NCBI RefSeq assembly: GCF_007830065.1 | Contig: NZ_VLKK01000001.1 | Span: 310,001 to 374,000 of the forward strand | DNA: 64,000 bases | Direction of reading: 5' to 3' | DNA from: Sphingobium wenxiniae | Lineage (GTDB): Bacteria > Pseudomonadota > Alphaproteobacteria > Sphingomonadales > Sphingomonadaceae | Part shown: positions 49,106-58,634 of the stretch, piece by piece | Numbering within the stretch: the first letter of the stretch is position 1 | How the letters are laid out: the number at the start of each line of letters is the position of its first letter | Notes under the pieces: generated by a model | Told to the model about the DNA's origin: nothing | Database searches by the model: none | What the model saw: the letters and a program-made list of their open reading frames with translations, nothing else | Program-made: the position numbers and the translations under genes

Positions 49106-49891
49106 TTAGTGCAGGTTCTCGGCGTCGTTGATGTAGACCGAGGTCAACAGCGCAAACACATAGGCCTGGATGACAGCGACCAGCACTTCCAGCGCGCTGA
49201 TGCCGATCATGAGGAGGAAGCTGGCCGAACCGACAGTGAGGCCATAGCCGAGGCCCGCGTTGGAACTGTTGATGACGAAGCCCGCCAGCACCTTGAGCAG
49301 GACGTGCCCGGCGGTCATGGCCACGAACAATCGCAGGCCAAGGCTGAACGGACGGACCAGAAAGGAGACCAGCTCGATCGGAAAGATGACCGGGATCATC
49401 GGCAGCGGCGTACCGTGCGGCACGAACAGCGAGAAGAAGTGCAGGCCATGCTTCCAGAAGCCGACGATCAGCACGATCGAGAAGCTCAGGATCGCCAGCA
49501 CGCCGGTCGCGGTGAAATGGCTGGTGAAGGTAAAGGGGTGCAGGCCGAGCAGGCCCAGCGGCAGCAGGCCCAGCAGGTTCGCCAACAGGATGAACATGAA
49601 CAGCGAGAAGACGTATGGAATATATTTCTTGCCGCCCTCGCCCACATTGGCGACCAACAGGCTCTTGATGAAGCCGGTCATATATTCGACCGCCATCTGC
49701 CAGCGGCCGGGGACCAGTTCACGCTTCATGCCGCCGACGACGAAAATCCACAGCACCACAGCGGCGGCCACCATATAGAGCGCGCTGTTGGTGAAGGCGA
49801 TGTTGAAACCGCCGATGGACAGGTGATCGGTCCCGAACAGCGGTTCGATCGCAAACTGATGCATCGGATCGATTTTACCGGATTCTGCCAC
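49106..49891 (-). CDS. atpB: ATP synthase F0 subunit a
   Basis: A 261-residue membrane protein. Translation probably starts at the GTG at 49891 (AESGKIDPMHQF) with AGGGGTCAAA in front; the longer frame overlaps atpI. The essential arginine lies in RPFSLGLRLFVAMTAGH and the proton-path segment EVLVAVIQAYVFALLTSVYI ends the protein. It forms the proton half-channels with the c ring. Confidence 0.94.
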   Translation of the reverse strand: MAESGKIDPMHQFAIEPLFGTDHLSIGGFNIAFTNSALYMVAAAVVLWIFVVGGMKRELVPGRWQMAVEYMTGFIKSLLVANVGEGGKKYIPYVFSLFMFILLANLLGLLPLGLLGLHPFTFTSHFTATGVLAILSFSIVLIVGFWKHGLHFFSLFVPHGTPLPMIPVIFPIELVSFLVRPFSLGLRLFVAMTAGHVLLKVLAGFVINSSNAGLGYGLTVGSASFLLMIGISALEVLVAVIQAYVFALLTSVYINDAENLH

Positions 49892-49938
49892 TTTGACCCC
49901 TGCGTGCCTTGTCTTCGAACTAAGACAAAAGCGTCCCT

Positions 49939-50259
49939 CTATTGATCGGGACGCTTCGTCGTCAATCTGATGATATTCCTGAAAGCCACCACGATCCCAA
50001 GACCGAGGAAAACCAGCAGGAGCCATGGGGACGTGCCAAGCAGCCGGTCGAGAACCCAGCCGATCAACGCGCCGCCGGCAAGACCCCCAATCAGCTCCGC
50101 AAGGACCCTGTTGCCCAGCCGCGAGCCATCGTCAGGCTGCTGCTCGACCGTCCCCTGTCTGACCTTTTCGGCTTGTTCGGCCTGCGCGATCCGCTCCTCC
50201 AACGAAGTGATCCGCGCGTCCTCCCCCGCCGGGTCCTGCCCAGGTGTATCCGCAGCCAT
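49939..50259 (-). CDS. atpI: ATP synthase protein I
   Basis: A 106-residue protein with a charged coiled N-terminus (ITSLEERIAQAEQAEKVRQG) and two hydrophobic helices (ELIGGLAGGALIGWVLDRLLG, WLLLVFLGLGIVVAF). This is the AtpI form heading alphaproteobacterial F0 operons, implicated in c-ring assembly. It is followed by atpB after 47 bp. Confidence 0.88.
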   Translation of the reverse strand: MAADTPGQDPAGEDARITSLEERIAQAEQAEKVRQGTVEQQPDDGSRLGNRVLAELIGGLAGGALIGWVLDRLLGTSPWLLLVFLGLGIVVAFRNIIRLTTKRPDQ

Positions 50260-50428
50260 GGCCTCTCCCTCCGTTCGGATGAACTTGCTGGAGCGGCAAT
50301 GAAGCGTGCGGCTGCACCCGTCAAGGCGCGGCCCGTTTAGAAAGGCGTTTCGGGATAGTCAACCGTGCATGGGATGGAGATGGTTTTCCCCATGCCGCGC
50401 AACGGAATGCCGCGCGGCATGGGTCGGA

Positions 50429-50830
50429 TCAATTCGCCGTCGCGCAATAGGAAGGCAGCGCGATCGCGCCCGCGCCCTTGGTTTGCCAGGCCCCGCCGCC
50501 GATCCGGTAGGCCTGGCCCGGCTTCACCCGGCTGCTGAGCGTTTGGCAACCGGTGGCCGCCGCGACGTCCTGCACCGTCACCCCCCGCTTGCTGGCCAAG
50601 CCGGTATAGGCGGCCCGGCGCTTGATATTGATCGATTCGACTTCGGCTTTCACATCCGCGCCGACCGATCCGGCGATGCCGAGATAACCGTCGGCCTGTT
50701 CGCCGACCGTCCCCGCCGCGATGGCCGAGGCGACGGCCCCGGACTGCGCCTGCGCCGGCATATTCATGGCAAGGCCCGTCGCCAATGCGATCACGGCCCC
50801 GACGGCGATCGTTGCAATCATGCGTGTCAT
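50429..50830 (-). CDS. ydbL: YdbL family protein (DUF1318)
   Basis: A 133-residue secreted protein: signal peptide about 1-29 (PAQAQ), then a DUF1318-like domain (VGEQADGYLGIAGSVGADVK to YTGLASKRGVTVQDVA). Its ATG overlaps the ynbE stop as ATGA. After the domain a short SH3-like tail (VKPGQAYRIGGGAW) is added, extending beyond the E. coli protein. In E. coli YdbL is a chaperone-like partner of YnbE and YdbH. Confidence 0.8.
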   Translation of the reverse strand: MTRMIATIAVGAVIALATGLAMNMPAQAQSGAVASAIAAGTVGEQADGYLGIAGSVGADVKAEVESINIKRRAAYTGLASKRGVTVQDVAAATGCQTLSSRVKPGQAYRIGGGAWQTKGAGAIALPSYCATAN

Positions 50831-51015
50831 TGCGGGAACAACTCCGGATTGTTCTGGATCAGATCCTGCGCGTCGCGTTGCAGTTTCACCACAACTTCCT
50901 GCTGGATCTTCACATTGAGGTTGATCTCGATAGGCTTGTCGGGTGCCTTCACCTGAATACAGCCCCCCAAGGCCAGGCTGGCGATGCTCGCCGTCATGAT
51001 AGTCGCTTTTCTCAT
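50827..51015 (-). CDS. ynbE: YnbE-like small lipoprotein
   Basis: A 62-residue lipoprotein: MRKATIMTASIASLALGGC ends in a lipobox with Cys19. The short mature part IEINLNVKIQQEVVVKL is the YnbE core that can extend beta strands. It is ATGA-coupled on both sides, to ydbH upstream and ydbL downstream. Confidence 0.85.
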   Translation of the reverse strand: MRKATIMTASIASLALGGCIQVKAPDKPIEINLNVKIQQEVVVKLQRDAQDLIQNNPELFPQ

Positions 51016-54000
51016 TTACGCTCCCTGTCTGGCGCAGTGTCGCTTGACGCAGGCTGAACCGCAACCCCTTCGCGCATCTTCTGCTGCACTTCATCGCCGA
51101 TGCTGTTCTGGATCAGGCTGTTGGGATTGACGAGCGACTGGGCCGTGCCCATCAATCCCCGGAAAGGCGCGGCAATCCGCACGTTGAAGATAAACGGCAG
51201 GCCGATGAAATTCCGCGCGATGCCGCTGGGCGCATCGCTCAATTTCCCGCGATTGACGCCGTTGAAGACCACATTGGTCACCATTTCGCCATCCAGCGCG
51301 CCATCCATCAATATGGTCAGGCACTTATATTGCAGGTTCTTGAGGGCGTCGAAGGCCATCTTGCCCATGACGCCAAGCTGTTCGTTCGAAACCGGCCCCA
51401 CATAAGATAGTACGCCGGATTGGCGCGTGGGATCGCAGGGGATGGTGGGCAGCACGCCTTCCGGCATCATCAATTGCGGCATCCCCTGCTGCCTGGCGAC
51501 CAGCACGCCGCCGACGATGCGCCCGCCATTCGCGTTGAAGATGAGCGGCATGATTCCATCGAACGTTCCGGTGGCCGACACATTTTCCAGTTCCATCGCC
51601 TGAATGAATGCGCCCGCATCCAGCCCCAGAACGCGGAACGTCATATAGCGGTCGACGTCCGCGCTGAAATCCATGGTGGTGGGCAGCAGAACCAACTGCC
51701 CGCCGGCAAAGGGCCACCCGCCCCCTTCGATATGCACGTGCTGATCGGGTTCCAGGCGATAATGCACGACGCCGTCATACACCTCGACGCCGGGATTGAC
51801 CGACTTGATCCGTACTTCCTGACCCGGCGCGCTCACCAGTCCCAGCAGGTCTGTGAACCGCAATTCGCCCGAAAGGCCCTGCACGGGACCGAAGGCGGCC
51901 GCCAGATCGGCATTGTCCGTGCGGAAAAGACCGTCGCTGGTCACGGCCGAACCGTTCCACCGGATATGCCCTTCACCGCTGACGGTGGCCGATACGTTGG
52001 CGACCACGCCCAGGGCCAGGCTGGTCAGATCGTCGGGCTGAAGGCGTGAATCGAACAGGATGCCGGGAACGGCGAGGTCCGCCCTGCCCCGCGCGCTGTC
52101 GAGATCATGGACAATGTCCGCGCGGGCTACCAACGCATCGTTTCGCGGCGCGCGCAGATTACCCGTCGCGGCGATGCGTCCTCCTTTCAACGTCAGGGCG
52201 AAATCCGGCACGTCCAGCGGATTGAACCGCGCTTTCTGCTCCGCGTCCCGCACCGACAAGGCCGCTTTGAGCGTCAGCACGCCGTCCGCGAAACGCCAGT
52301 CGCCCCGAACTTTTTCCACAAGGAGGGGGACAGCGCCTATCCGTCCCCCCGCATCCTCGACCCGGCCGACAAAGCCCCCATCGGCCATGCGGCCATCCAG
52401 CTTAACCGCAGCCAATCGGACGGGCGCGTCCCGCGGCCCCACCGCAAAGACGACATTGGCGAGCTGGAAACCGGTCTTGCCCAGCTTCACTCTTGCCTCA
52501 TCCGCCGACAGACGCATGGGGCTGGCCCCGCTGCGCCCGTCAAGCGCAACTTTCCGAACCGAGATGCCGCCGCGCAAGCCGCCCGCGCCAGTGGACAGCA
52601 TAGCCTCTCCGGGCAGCGGGCAGACGGTTTGCCGCATCCGGCCCAGCGCAAATCCCCCATAGCGTGCTTCGGTCAAGGAGACAGGGACGCATCGGCTGTT
52701 GATGGCGAGCGCTCCACGGGACGTCATCGCGCCTTCGACCGGCACCGAAAGCCCTCTTATCCTGCCGTCGGGCAAAGGCCCGTCGAGTCGCAGGACCGTC
52801 GAAAAGCGGGTCTGCCCTTCCGATCCGGCCGAAAATCGCACCGGCTCCAGGGACAAGGTCGCGCCTTCGGCGGCATAGGGATCGACAAACAACTGCCCGC
52901 CAAATCCGCCACTCGGCCGCTTTGCAAGCCGCAACGCCGCTCGCGGCAAGCCGCCGCCTTCGGTCGTCAGCGCTCCATCCAGCGCCCAGTCCATGCCCGC
53001 CCCTTGCCGGCCCGGCCAGGCAAGCGTGAAACGACCGTCCCGCGACAGATCGGCCCGCGCGCCGCTTCGCGCGGTGAAATGCGTGTCGTTCAGGACAAGG
53101 CTGCCGGCCCTCTCGCGCTGGACGAACGCCACGCGCGTATGGAGAAGATTGTCCTCGCCCGCGCGCTGCAACGCATCGGCCAACCGCCTGGCCACGGGAC
53201 CGACGGGCGATCCTGCGGCCGATTCGCGCATGGCGGCTAGAGGATCGCGCGCCGCCGACGCATGAATATGCCGCGCCGACGCTTCTCCCTGGAAATCCGC
53301 GCCGCGGCTTCCCACGTTCCACACCCCGTTGAGCGCCACCTGTTCGGCGAGCGCCCCCGCTCCTGAAAAGGCGCGCGCGGCGATGCGCGCACGTCCGCCG
53401 GTGCTTTTGGCCGTGCCGTCGAAAGCGATCCGCGCCGACGGGGCAGCCAGCACGATTCCATTGGATTTGAGCGCTTCGCCATCGATCTGGACCGTCCCGG
53501 TCCAGCGATCCAAAGCCTTGCCGAGCGACAGATCGATATTCGCGACCGGGCGGGCCATGGCCGTGGCCGCGTCCCGGCAGGCCAGCGCCTCTCCCCGCAG
53601 CGGCCCCGACAGGCGCGGCCGTCCCGCGCTCATGGCGATATCGAGCCAGGCCGATCCGCCCGCAAGGCCGCAGCCGGACAGTCGCGCACGGGGCATGACG
53701 GCGGCGAGCTTGCCGCGAAATCCGGACTGGAGATTACCCTTCCCGTCGATCCGCATACCCACGGCCCCGGCATCGGTATCAAGCCGAACCCGCGCATCGG
53801 TCAGCGACAGAAGGAGGTCCGGCAGGCTGAACGGTTCGGCAGAGGTCGGGTCGCGGAACTTATCCAGTTCCCCCAGATCGAGGACGCCGCCATGCAACGA
53901 CGCGCGCATTCTCACGCCGTCCGCGCGGACGGCCGCCAGTTGCGGCGTCACGCCGGCAAAGGCGATGTCGACTTCCAGCCACCGGGCAGTGAAATCCGGA

Positions 54001-54236
54001 TCGGCCGGGTCACCCAGCACGATATTTTCGATCCGCTGGGTGCGCAGGCCGATATGCGTCAGGTCATAGCTTGCCTGGACGCCGCGCCGGTTCAGTTCGC
54101 GGCTGATGAAATTCTCGGCGATCGGGGCACGTTGCGTCCATAGCGCGGCCAGCACCAGCGCCAGCAATCCCACGCCCAAGCCCAGCCAGCGCAACCAGCT
54201 TCGGCGAACCTTCTTTTCGCCGTCATCTTCTTCCAT
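51012..54236 (-). CDS. ydbH: YdbH-like intermembrane phospholipid-transport protein
   Basis: A 1074-residue inner-membrane-anchored protein of the AsmA/TamB-like group. The start MEEDDGEKK is at 54236; an N-terminal helix (WLRWLGLGVGLLALVLAALW) is followed by a very long periplasmic region of repeated beta strands and a C-terminal YdbH-type segment (TIPCDPTRQSGVLSYVGPV, VFNGVNRGKLSDAPSG). In E. coli YdbH with YnbE bridges the envelope and supplies phospholipids to the outer membrane, redundantly with YhdP and TamB. Confidence 0.85.
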   Translation of the reverse strand: MEEDDGEKKVRRSWLRWLGLGVGLLALVLAALWTQRAPIAENFISRELNRRGVQASYDLTHIGLRTQRIENIVLGDPADPDFTARWLEVDIAFAGVTPQLAAVRADGVRMRASLHGGVLDLGELDKFRDPTSAEPFSLPDLLLSLTDARVRLDTDAGAVGMRIDGKGNLQSGFRGKLAAVMPRARLSGCGLAGGSAWLDIAMSAGRPRLSGPLRGEALACRDAATAMARPVANIDLSLGKALDRWTGTVQIDGEALKSNGIVLAAPSARIAFDGTAKSTGGRARIAARAFSGAGALAEQVALNGVWNVGSRGADFQGEASARHIHASAARDPLAAMRESAAGSPVGPVARRLADALQRAGEDNLLHTRVAFVQRERAGSLVLNDTHFTARSGARADLSRDGRFTLAWPGRQGAGMDWALDGALTTEGGGLPRAALRLAKRPSGGFGGQLFVDPYAAEGATLSLEPVRFSAGSEGQTRFSTVLRLDGPLPDGRIRGLSVPVEGAMTSRGALAINSRCVPVSLTEARYGGFALGRMRQTVCPLPGEAMLSTGAGGLRGGISVRKVALDGRSGASPMRLSADEARVKLGKTGFQLANVVFAVGPRDAPVRLAAVKLDGRMADGGFVGRVEDAGGRIGAVPLLVEKVRGDWRFADGVLTLKAALSVRDAEQKARFNPLDVPDFALTLKGGRIAATGNLRAPRNDALVARADIVHDLDSARGRADLAVPGILFDSRLQPDDLTSLALGVVANVSATVSGEGHIRWNGSAVTSDGLFRTDNADLAAAFGPVQGLSGELRFTDLLGLVSAPGQEVRIKSVNPGVEVYDGVVHYRLEPDQHVHIEGGGWPFAGGQLVLLPTTMDFSADVDRYMTFRVLGLDAGAFIQAMELENVSATGTFDGIMPLIFNANGGRIVGGVLVARQQGMPQLMMPEGVLPTIPCDPTRQSGVLSYVGPVSNEQLGVMGKMAFDALKNLQYKCLTILMDGALDGEMVTNVVFNGVNRGKLSDAPSGIARNFIGLPFIFNVRIAAPFRGLMGTAQSLVNPNSLIQNSIGDEVQQKMREGVAVQPASSDTAPDRERK

Positions 54237-54368
54237 CCGTCTGGTCAACCCCGGCTCTCGAACCGCATTTCTATCCGTAACGCCTGCACAACGTCCCACC
54301 TAGAGTAAATATCCTTGCTCCCAAAATCCGCAACGCATAGCGTCTTCCCGCATATACAGGGGGCAAGA

Positions 54369-55064
54369 TTGGCGGATAGCGATGGCAAGGCCAGCCATGA
54401 CGGCGCGGGGCATCGCGCCCGGCTGCGTCGGAAGCTGGCGGATAGCGGCGGGGATGCGCTGCATGACCATGAACTGATCGAATATCTGCTCGCCCTTGCG
54501 ATTCCCCGCCGCGATACAAAGCCTCTGGCGAAAGCGCTGCTGCGGGAATTCAACGGGATCGGCGGGTTGATGGCGGCGGACTGGCAAGCCATCGCACGCG
54601 TGCCCGGCATGGGCGATACCAGCATCGCCGCCATCAAGATCGTCCATGCCACGCTCCTGCGCCTATTGCGTAACGAGGTGGCGGAAAAACCCGTTCTGGC
54701 AAGTTGGCAGGCCCTGCTCGATTATCTGCGGGCGGATATGGCGTATCTGGGCGTGGAGCGCGTGCGGGTGCTGCACCTCAACAGCCGCAACATGCTGATC
54801 CGCGACGAACATATGGGCGACGGCTCCATCGACCAGGCCGCCATCTACACGCGGGAAGTGATCCGCCGGGCCATCGACCTGGGATCAGCCGCGCTGATAC
54901 TGGTCCATAATCACCCCAGCGGATCGCCCGAACCCAGCCGGCAGGATATAGAAGTCACGCGACAGATCATCGAAGCCGGCAAGCGGCTCAACATATCGGT
55001 CCATGATCACATCATCATCGGGTCGCATGGGCATAGCAGCATGCGGGCCAAGGGGCTGTTATAG
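54369..55064 (+). CDS. radC: RadC family JAMM-domain protein
   Basis: A 231-residue protein. The TTG at 54369 is the likely start, with AGGGGG 5 nt upstream; the frame stays open to a TTG at 54315. An HhH-like region (ALAIPRRDTKPLAKALL, ARVPGMGDTSIAAIK) precedes the JAMM metalloprotease-like core HNHPSGSPEPSRQD with its two His and Asp (about 180-193). The metal-dependent activity and role of RadC are not settled; the repair role is disputed. Confidence 0.87.
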   Translation: MADSDGKASHDGAGHRARLRRKLADSGGDALHDHELIEYLLALAIPRRDTKPLAKALLREFNGIGGLMAADWQAIARVPGMGDTSIAAIKIVHATLLRLLRNEVAEKPVLASWQALLDYLRADMAYLGVERVRVLHLNSRNMLIRDEHMGDGSIDQAAIYTREVIRRAIDLGSAALILVHNHPSGSPEPSRQDIEVTRQIIEAGKRLNISVHDHIIIGSHGHSSMRAKGLL

Positions 55065-55101
55065 GATTGCCGAAAAAGCGCAAATCCTGCCCGCCAAAAA
55101 C

Positions 55102-56424
55102 TCAGAAGTCGAAGCCGACCGACAGAAATTCCGGGACGGGTCCGTTCCAGCCCTCGTCCGGACCTTCGTCCGCCATGTCGCGCCGCCGTCCGCGCGCAGG
55201 CGTGGGAACCGGCTGGGGTTCGGCCCGCTGGGCAGCTTTCCCCTCACTGACCGGCTGATCCCTTTTACGGGGTTTTTCCTCGCGCCGATCTTCCTTCTCG
55301 GCTTCCACCGCTGGCGCGCCGATCGCCTCTATCTTCTGGCCGATCAGCTTCTGGATATTGTCGATCGCCTCCGCATCCTCGGAGGTCACGAAGGTATAGG
55401 CGACGCCCTTCGCTCCCGCGCGGCCGGTGCGCCCGATACGGTGCACATAGTCATCGGGATGCCAGGGCGCGTCGAAATTGAAGACGTGGCTTACCCCCTT
55501 GATGTCCAGACCGCGGGCGGCGACGTCGGATGCGACCAATATGTTGACCCCGCCGGTGCGAAAGCGTTCCAGTTCGGCGATGCGCGCCGACTGGTCTATG
55601 TCGCCATGGATTTCACCGGACCGGAAACCATGCCGTTGCAGGCTCTTGTTGAGTTCCCGCACGGTCGTCTTGCGATTGCAGAAGATGACCGCGCTCACGA
55701 CATCGTCGGCGGCCAGCATGGCGCGCAGCACGTCGCGCTTCTTGCGCGAATCGACCTTCACCAGGCGCTGCGTGATGTTGATGGAGGCGGTCGCGGGCCG
55801 CGCCACTTCGATCGATTTGGGATTGGACAGGAAGCGGTCGGACAGCTTTTTGATCGGCGCTGGCATGGTCGCCGAAAAAAGCAGCGTCTGCCGCTGGGCC
55901 GGCAGCTTCGTGCAGATTTCCTCGATGTCCGGGATGAAACCCATGTCGAGCATCCGGTCGGCCTCGTCGATGACCAGCATCGAACAACCGTTGAGCAGGA
56001 TCTTGCCCCGCTGGAACAGGTCCATCAAACGGCCCGGCGTCGCGATCAGCACGTCGACGCCCTTTTCCAGCGCCTTGACCTGATCGCCCATCTGCACGCC
56101 GCCGATCAGCAGCGCCATCGAGAGCTTGTGATATTTGCCGTATTTCTCGAAATTTTCCGCCACCTGCGCCGCCAGTTCCCGCGTCGGCTCCAGGATCAGG
56201 CTGCGCGGCATCAGGGCGCGGGCGCGCCCATGCGCCAGAATGTCTATCATCGGCAGCACGAAGCCCGCCGTCTTCCCGGTGCCGGTCTGCGCGATGCCGA
56301 TAATGTCCCTCATCATCAGGACGGACGGAATCGCCTGCGCCTGAATGGGCGTAGGCGTATCGTAGCCCGCCTCGGCAACAGCCTTGAGCAATTCGTCGGA
56401 AAGGCCGAGATCGGCAAAAGTCAT
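55102..56424 (-). CDS. DEAD-box RNA helicase, RhlE-like
   Basis: A 440-residue ATP-dependent RNA helicase. Q motif at about 22-30 (YDTPTPIQAQ), AQTGTGKT (K51), PTRELAAQ, a DEAD box as VIDEADRMLDMGF, SAT, and HRIGRTGRAG in the second lobe. The C-terminal tail (KEDRREEKPRKRDQPV) is basic and disordered, as in RhlE. It is separated by 137 bp from the upstream hypothetical gene on the same strand. Confidence 0.9.
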   Translation of the reverse strand: MTFADLGLSDELLKAVAEAGYDTPTPIQAQAIPSVLMMRDIIGIAQTGTGKTAGFVLPMIDILAHGRARALMPRSLILEPTRELAAQVAENFEKYGKYHKLSMALLIGGVQMGDQVKALEKGVDVLIATPGRLMDLFQRGKILLNGCSMLVIDEADRMLDMGFIPDIEEICTKLPAQRQTLLFSATMPAPIKKLSDRFLSNPKSIEVARPATASINITQRLVKVDSRKKRDVLRAMLAADDVVSAVIFCNRKTTVRELNKSLQRHGFRSGEIHGDIDQSARIAELERFRTGGVNILVASDVAARGLDIKGVSHVFNFDAPWHPDDYVHRIGRTGRAGAKGVAYTFVTSEDAEAIDNIQKLIGQKIEAIGAPAVEAEKEDRREEKPRKRDQPVSEGKAAQRAEPQPVPTPARGRRRDMADEGPDEGWNGPVPEFLSVGFDF

Positions 56425-56561
56425 TCAAAGGTCCGATGCAGGAAGAGTCCGCGCCGCGACAATGCAGCGCAAATCGGGCGCGCCTTGCGTAAATATCGTC
56501 GTCTTGTCAAGAAAATCGCGCATGGCCGGCCGCTGGAATCAGCCGCTCGCCTTGTGTATGT

Positions 56562-56996
56562 TCACTCATCCGGGTCCTGCGCCACCAGCCGTTTGAAGCT
56601 GTCAATCCCGCAGCTGAGGCCGCTACGCGCCTGCAACTCGTCCCGGCCCGAGCAGAGCGATCCGTCCTCATCCGGCTCGACATAGAAACCGGAATAAAAG
56701 CTCGTCGCATTGCACCCCCGCTCCAGCCGGGCCCGATACCGATGGCTGTCCGCCAGTGTCAGGTCGACGCCATTGGCTACCACGATGCTCGCGGATCGAA
56801 TCGAACGAAGCGCAATGCAGCGCGGCCCCTTCTTTTCCCGCGAAGCGTCTTTCGCCTGAGGCGCGAGAGGCGCAGGCGCCCTTCCCTTGCCGGCCATCGG
56901 CACGCGGATGATGACGCGGCGCTCAATGGTCAACTGCGCCCATTGCGTCGGTGCATCGGCCGGCGCGACCAGCAGCAGCAGAATGGAATGAAACAA
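56562..56996 (-). CDS. Conserved secreted hypothetical protein
   Basis: A 144-residue protein. It probably starts at a TTG (56996) with AAGGGG 8 nt upstream; the N-terminus FHSILLLLVAPADA could be a signal peptide. A middle segment reads RRVIIRVPM and the C-terminal half, beginning CIALRSIRSASIVVANGVDL, has four spaced cysteines (ARLERGC, DGSLC, SGLSC among them), the pattern of a conserved sphingomonad protein of unknown function. Confidence 0.65.
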   Translation of the reverse strand: MFHSILLLLVAPADAPTQWAQLTIERRVIIRVPMAGKGRAPAPLAPQAKDASREKKGPRCIALRSIRSASIVVANGVDLTLADSHRYRARLERGCNATSFYSGFYVEPDEDGSLCSGRDELQARSGLSCGIDSFKRLVAQDPDE

Positions 56997-57075
56997 GCCG
57001 AACCCCTTTTTGGGAAAGCCAAGCTATCGGTCACTGGTTGAACAATCGATGAACTCCGGGGCATAGGACAGTTCC

Positions 57076-58515
57076 ATGACCGGACAAAGCATCATCGATC
57101 GTTTCTCATCCTTGCTGGGGTCCAAAGGCGTCATCACGGACAGGGACGATATCGCCCCGTGGCTGACCGACTGGCGCGGCCGCTATCATGGCGCGGCGGA
57201 TGCCATCCTCGCTCCGGCCAACACGCAGGAGGTCGCCGCGGCCGTCGCCCTGGCGTCGGAAACGGGCATTCCGCTTGTTCCGCAGGGCGGCAATACGTCG
57301 ATGGTGGGCGGCGCGACTCCTCCCGCCGACGGCAGCGCGCTGATCCTTTCGCTTCGCCGCATGAACCATATCCGGGCACTGTCGCCCGACGATAATCTGG
57401 CGATATGCGAGGCGGGCGTCATCCTTTCGAGCCTGCATGACGCGGCCGCGGCGGTGGCCCGCCGCTTTCCGCTCAGCCTCGGCGCCAAGGGGTCCGCGAC
57501 CATCGGCGGCCTCATTTCCACCAATGCGGGCGGCACGCAGGTCCTGCGTCACGGAACGATGCGCGCGCTGGTGGAAGGCATCGAGGCGGTATTGCCCGAC
57601 GGCAGCATTTTCGAGGGTCTCGACGCCCTGAAGAAGGACAATCGCGGCTATGACATCAAGCAGTTGCTGATCGGCGCCGAAGGCACGCTGGGGATCGTGA
57701 CCGCCGCGTCCCTGCGGCTGGTCCCCGCGATCGCCGCGCGCGCGGTAGGCTGGATCGGCGTCCGGTCGCCAGACGATGCGCTGGCGCTGTTGCGCCTTGC
57801 CGAAACGCACCTGGGCGACAGCGTGGAGGGGTTCGAGATCATCGCCGATGACGGCCTGGGCCATGTCCTTTCCCATATTCCCGGCACGCGCTGCCCCATC
57901 GGCACCCGCACGCCCTGGCATGTGCTGATCGAAGTCGATCATGCCGACATGAGCGAACCCGGTCCCGCGCAACGGCTGGAAAGCGCATTGGCGCAGGCGC
58001 TGGAACGCAATATCGCGGTGGATGCGGCGATCGCGGCCAATGACGCGCAGGCGGAGGCATTCTGGCGCATCCGGGAGTCCCTTTCGGAAGCTGAACGGGC
58101 GCAAGGGCCGGCCCTGCAATATGACATCAGCGTGCCCGTTGCGCGGATGCCTGCCTTCATGGTGGATGCGGCGGACGCCGCCGAACGCGCTTTCCCCGGC
58201 ACGACAGCCTCCTCCTTCGGCCATCTGGGCGATGGTAACGTGCATTTCCATGTGCGTGCCCCCAAGGGGACCATGGACGGCCCGGCCTGGATCGCGGCGC
58301 AGGGTCAGGCCATCAACACCTTCATCCATGACGCCGTGGCGGCCGTGGGTGGATCGATCTCGGCCGAACATGGCATCGGCCAGATGAAGCGCGCCGAATT
58401 CGGCCGTCTCGCCTCCCCTGCCCGGATCGCGGCGCTTCGGGCCATAAAGACCGCATTCGATCCCAAGGGCATCATGAACCCCGGCAAGCTCATCCCGCGC
58501 CGCGACGAAGGCTGA
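57076..58515 (+). CDS. FAD-linked oxidase, D-2-hydroxyacid dehydrogenase type (GlcD family)
   Basis: A 479-residue VAO/PCMH-fold flavoprotein. The FAD-binding PCMH domain has VPQGGNTSMVGGATPP and SLGAKGSATIGGLISTNAGG; the C-terminal domain has GHLGDGNVHFHV (metal-binding His) and AEHGIGQMKR, ending with NPGKLIP. Closest to D-2-hydroxyglutarate or D-lactate dehydrogenases; substrate not certain. No Fe-S domain is attached. Confidence 0.88.
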   Translation: MTGQSIIDRFSSLLGSKGVITDRDDIAPWLTDWRGRYHGAADAILAPANTQEVAAAVALASETGIPLVPQGGNTSMVGGATPPADGSALILSLRRMNHIRALSPDDNLAICEAGVILSSLHDAAAAVARRFPLSLGAKGSATIGGLISTNAGGTQVLRHGTMRALVEGIEAVLPDGSIFEGLDALKKDNRGYDIKQLLIGAEGTLGIVTAASLRLVPAIAARAVGWIGVRSPDDALALLRLAETHLGDSVEGFEIIADDGLGHVLSHIPGTRCPIGTRTPWHVLIEVDHADMSEPGPAQRLESALAQALERNIAVDAAIAANDAQAEAFWRIRESLSEAERAQGPALQYDISVPVARMPAFMVDAADAAERAFPGTTASSFGHLGDGNVHFHVRAPKGTMDGPAWIAAQGQAINTFIHDAVAAVGGSISAEHGIGQMKRAEFGRLASPARIAALRAIKTAFDPKGIMNPGKLIPRRDEG

Positions 58516-58634
58516 ATACCCCGCATCGACAAAGCAATTGCCTCAAAAGGCCAACGGCTCTACTGCCCTCGGCCAATCTTGCAGCCAGCGGCCTGTCCAG
58601 ACATAGCCGCCTTTGAAGGAATGGAACGCATATC

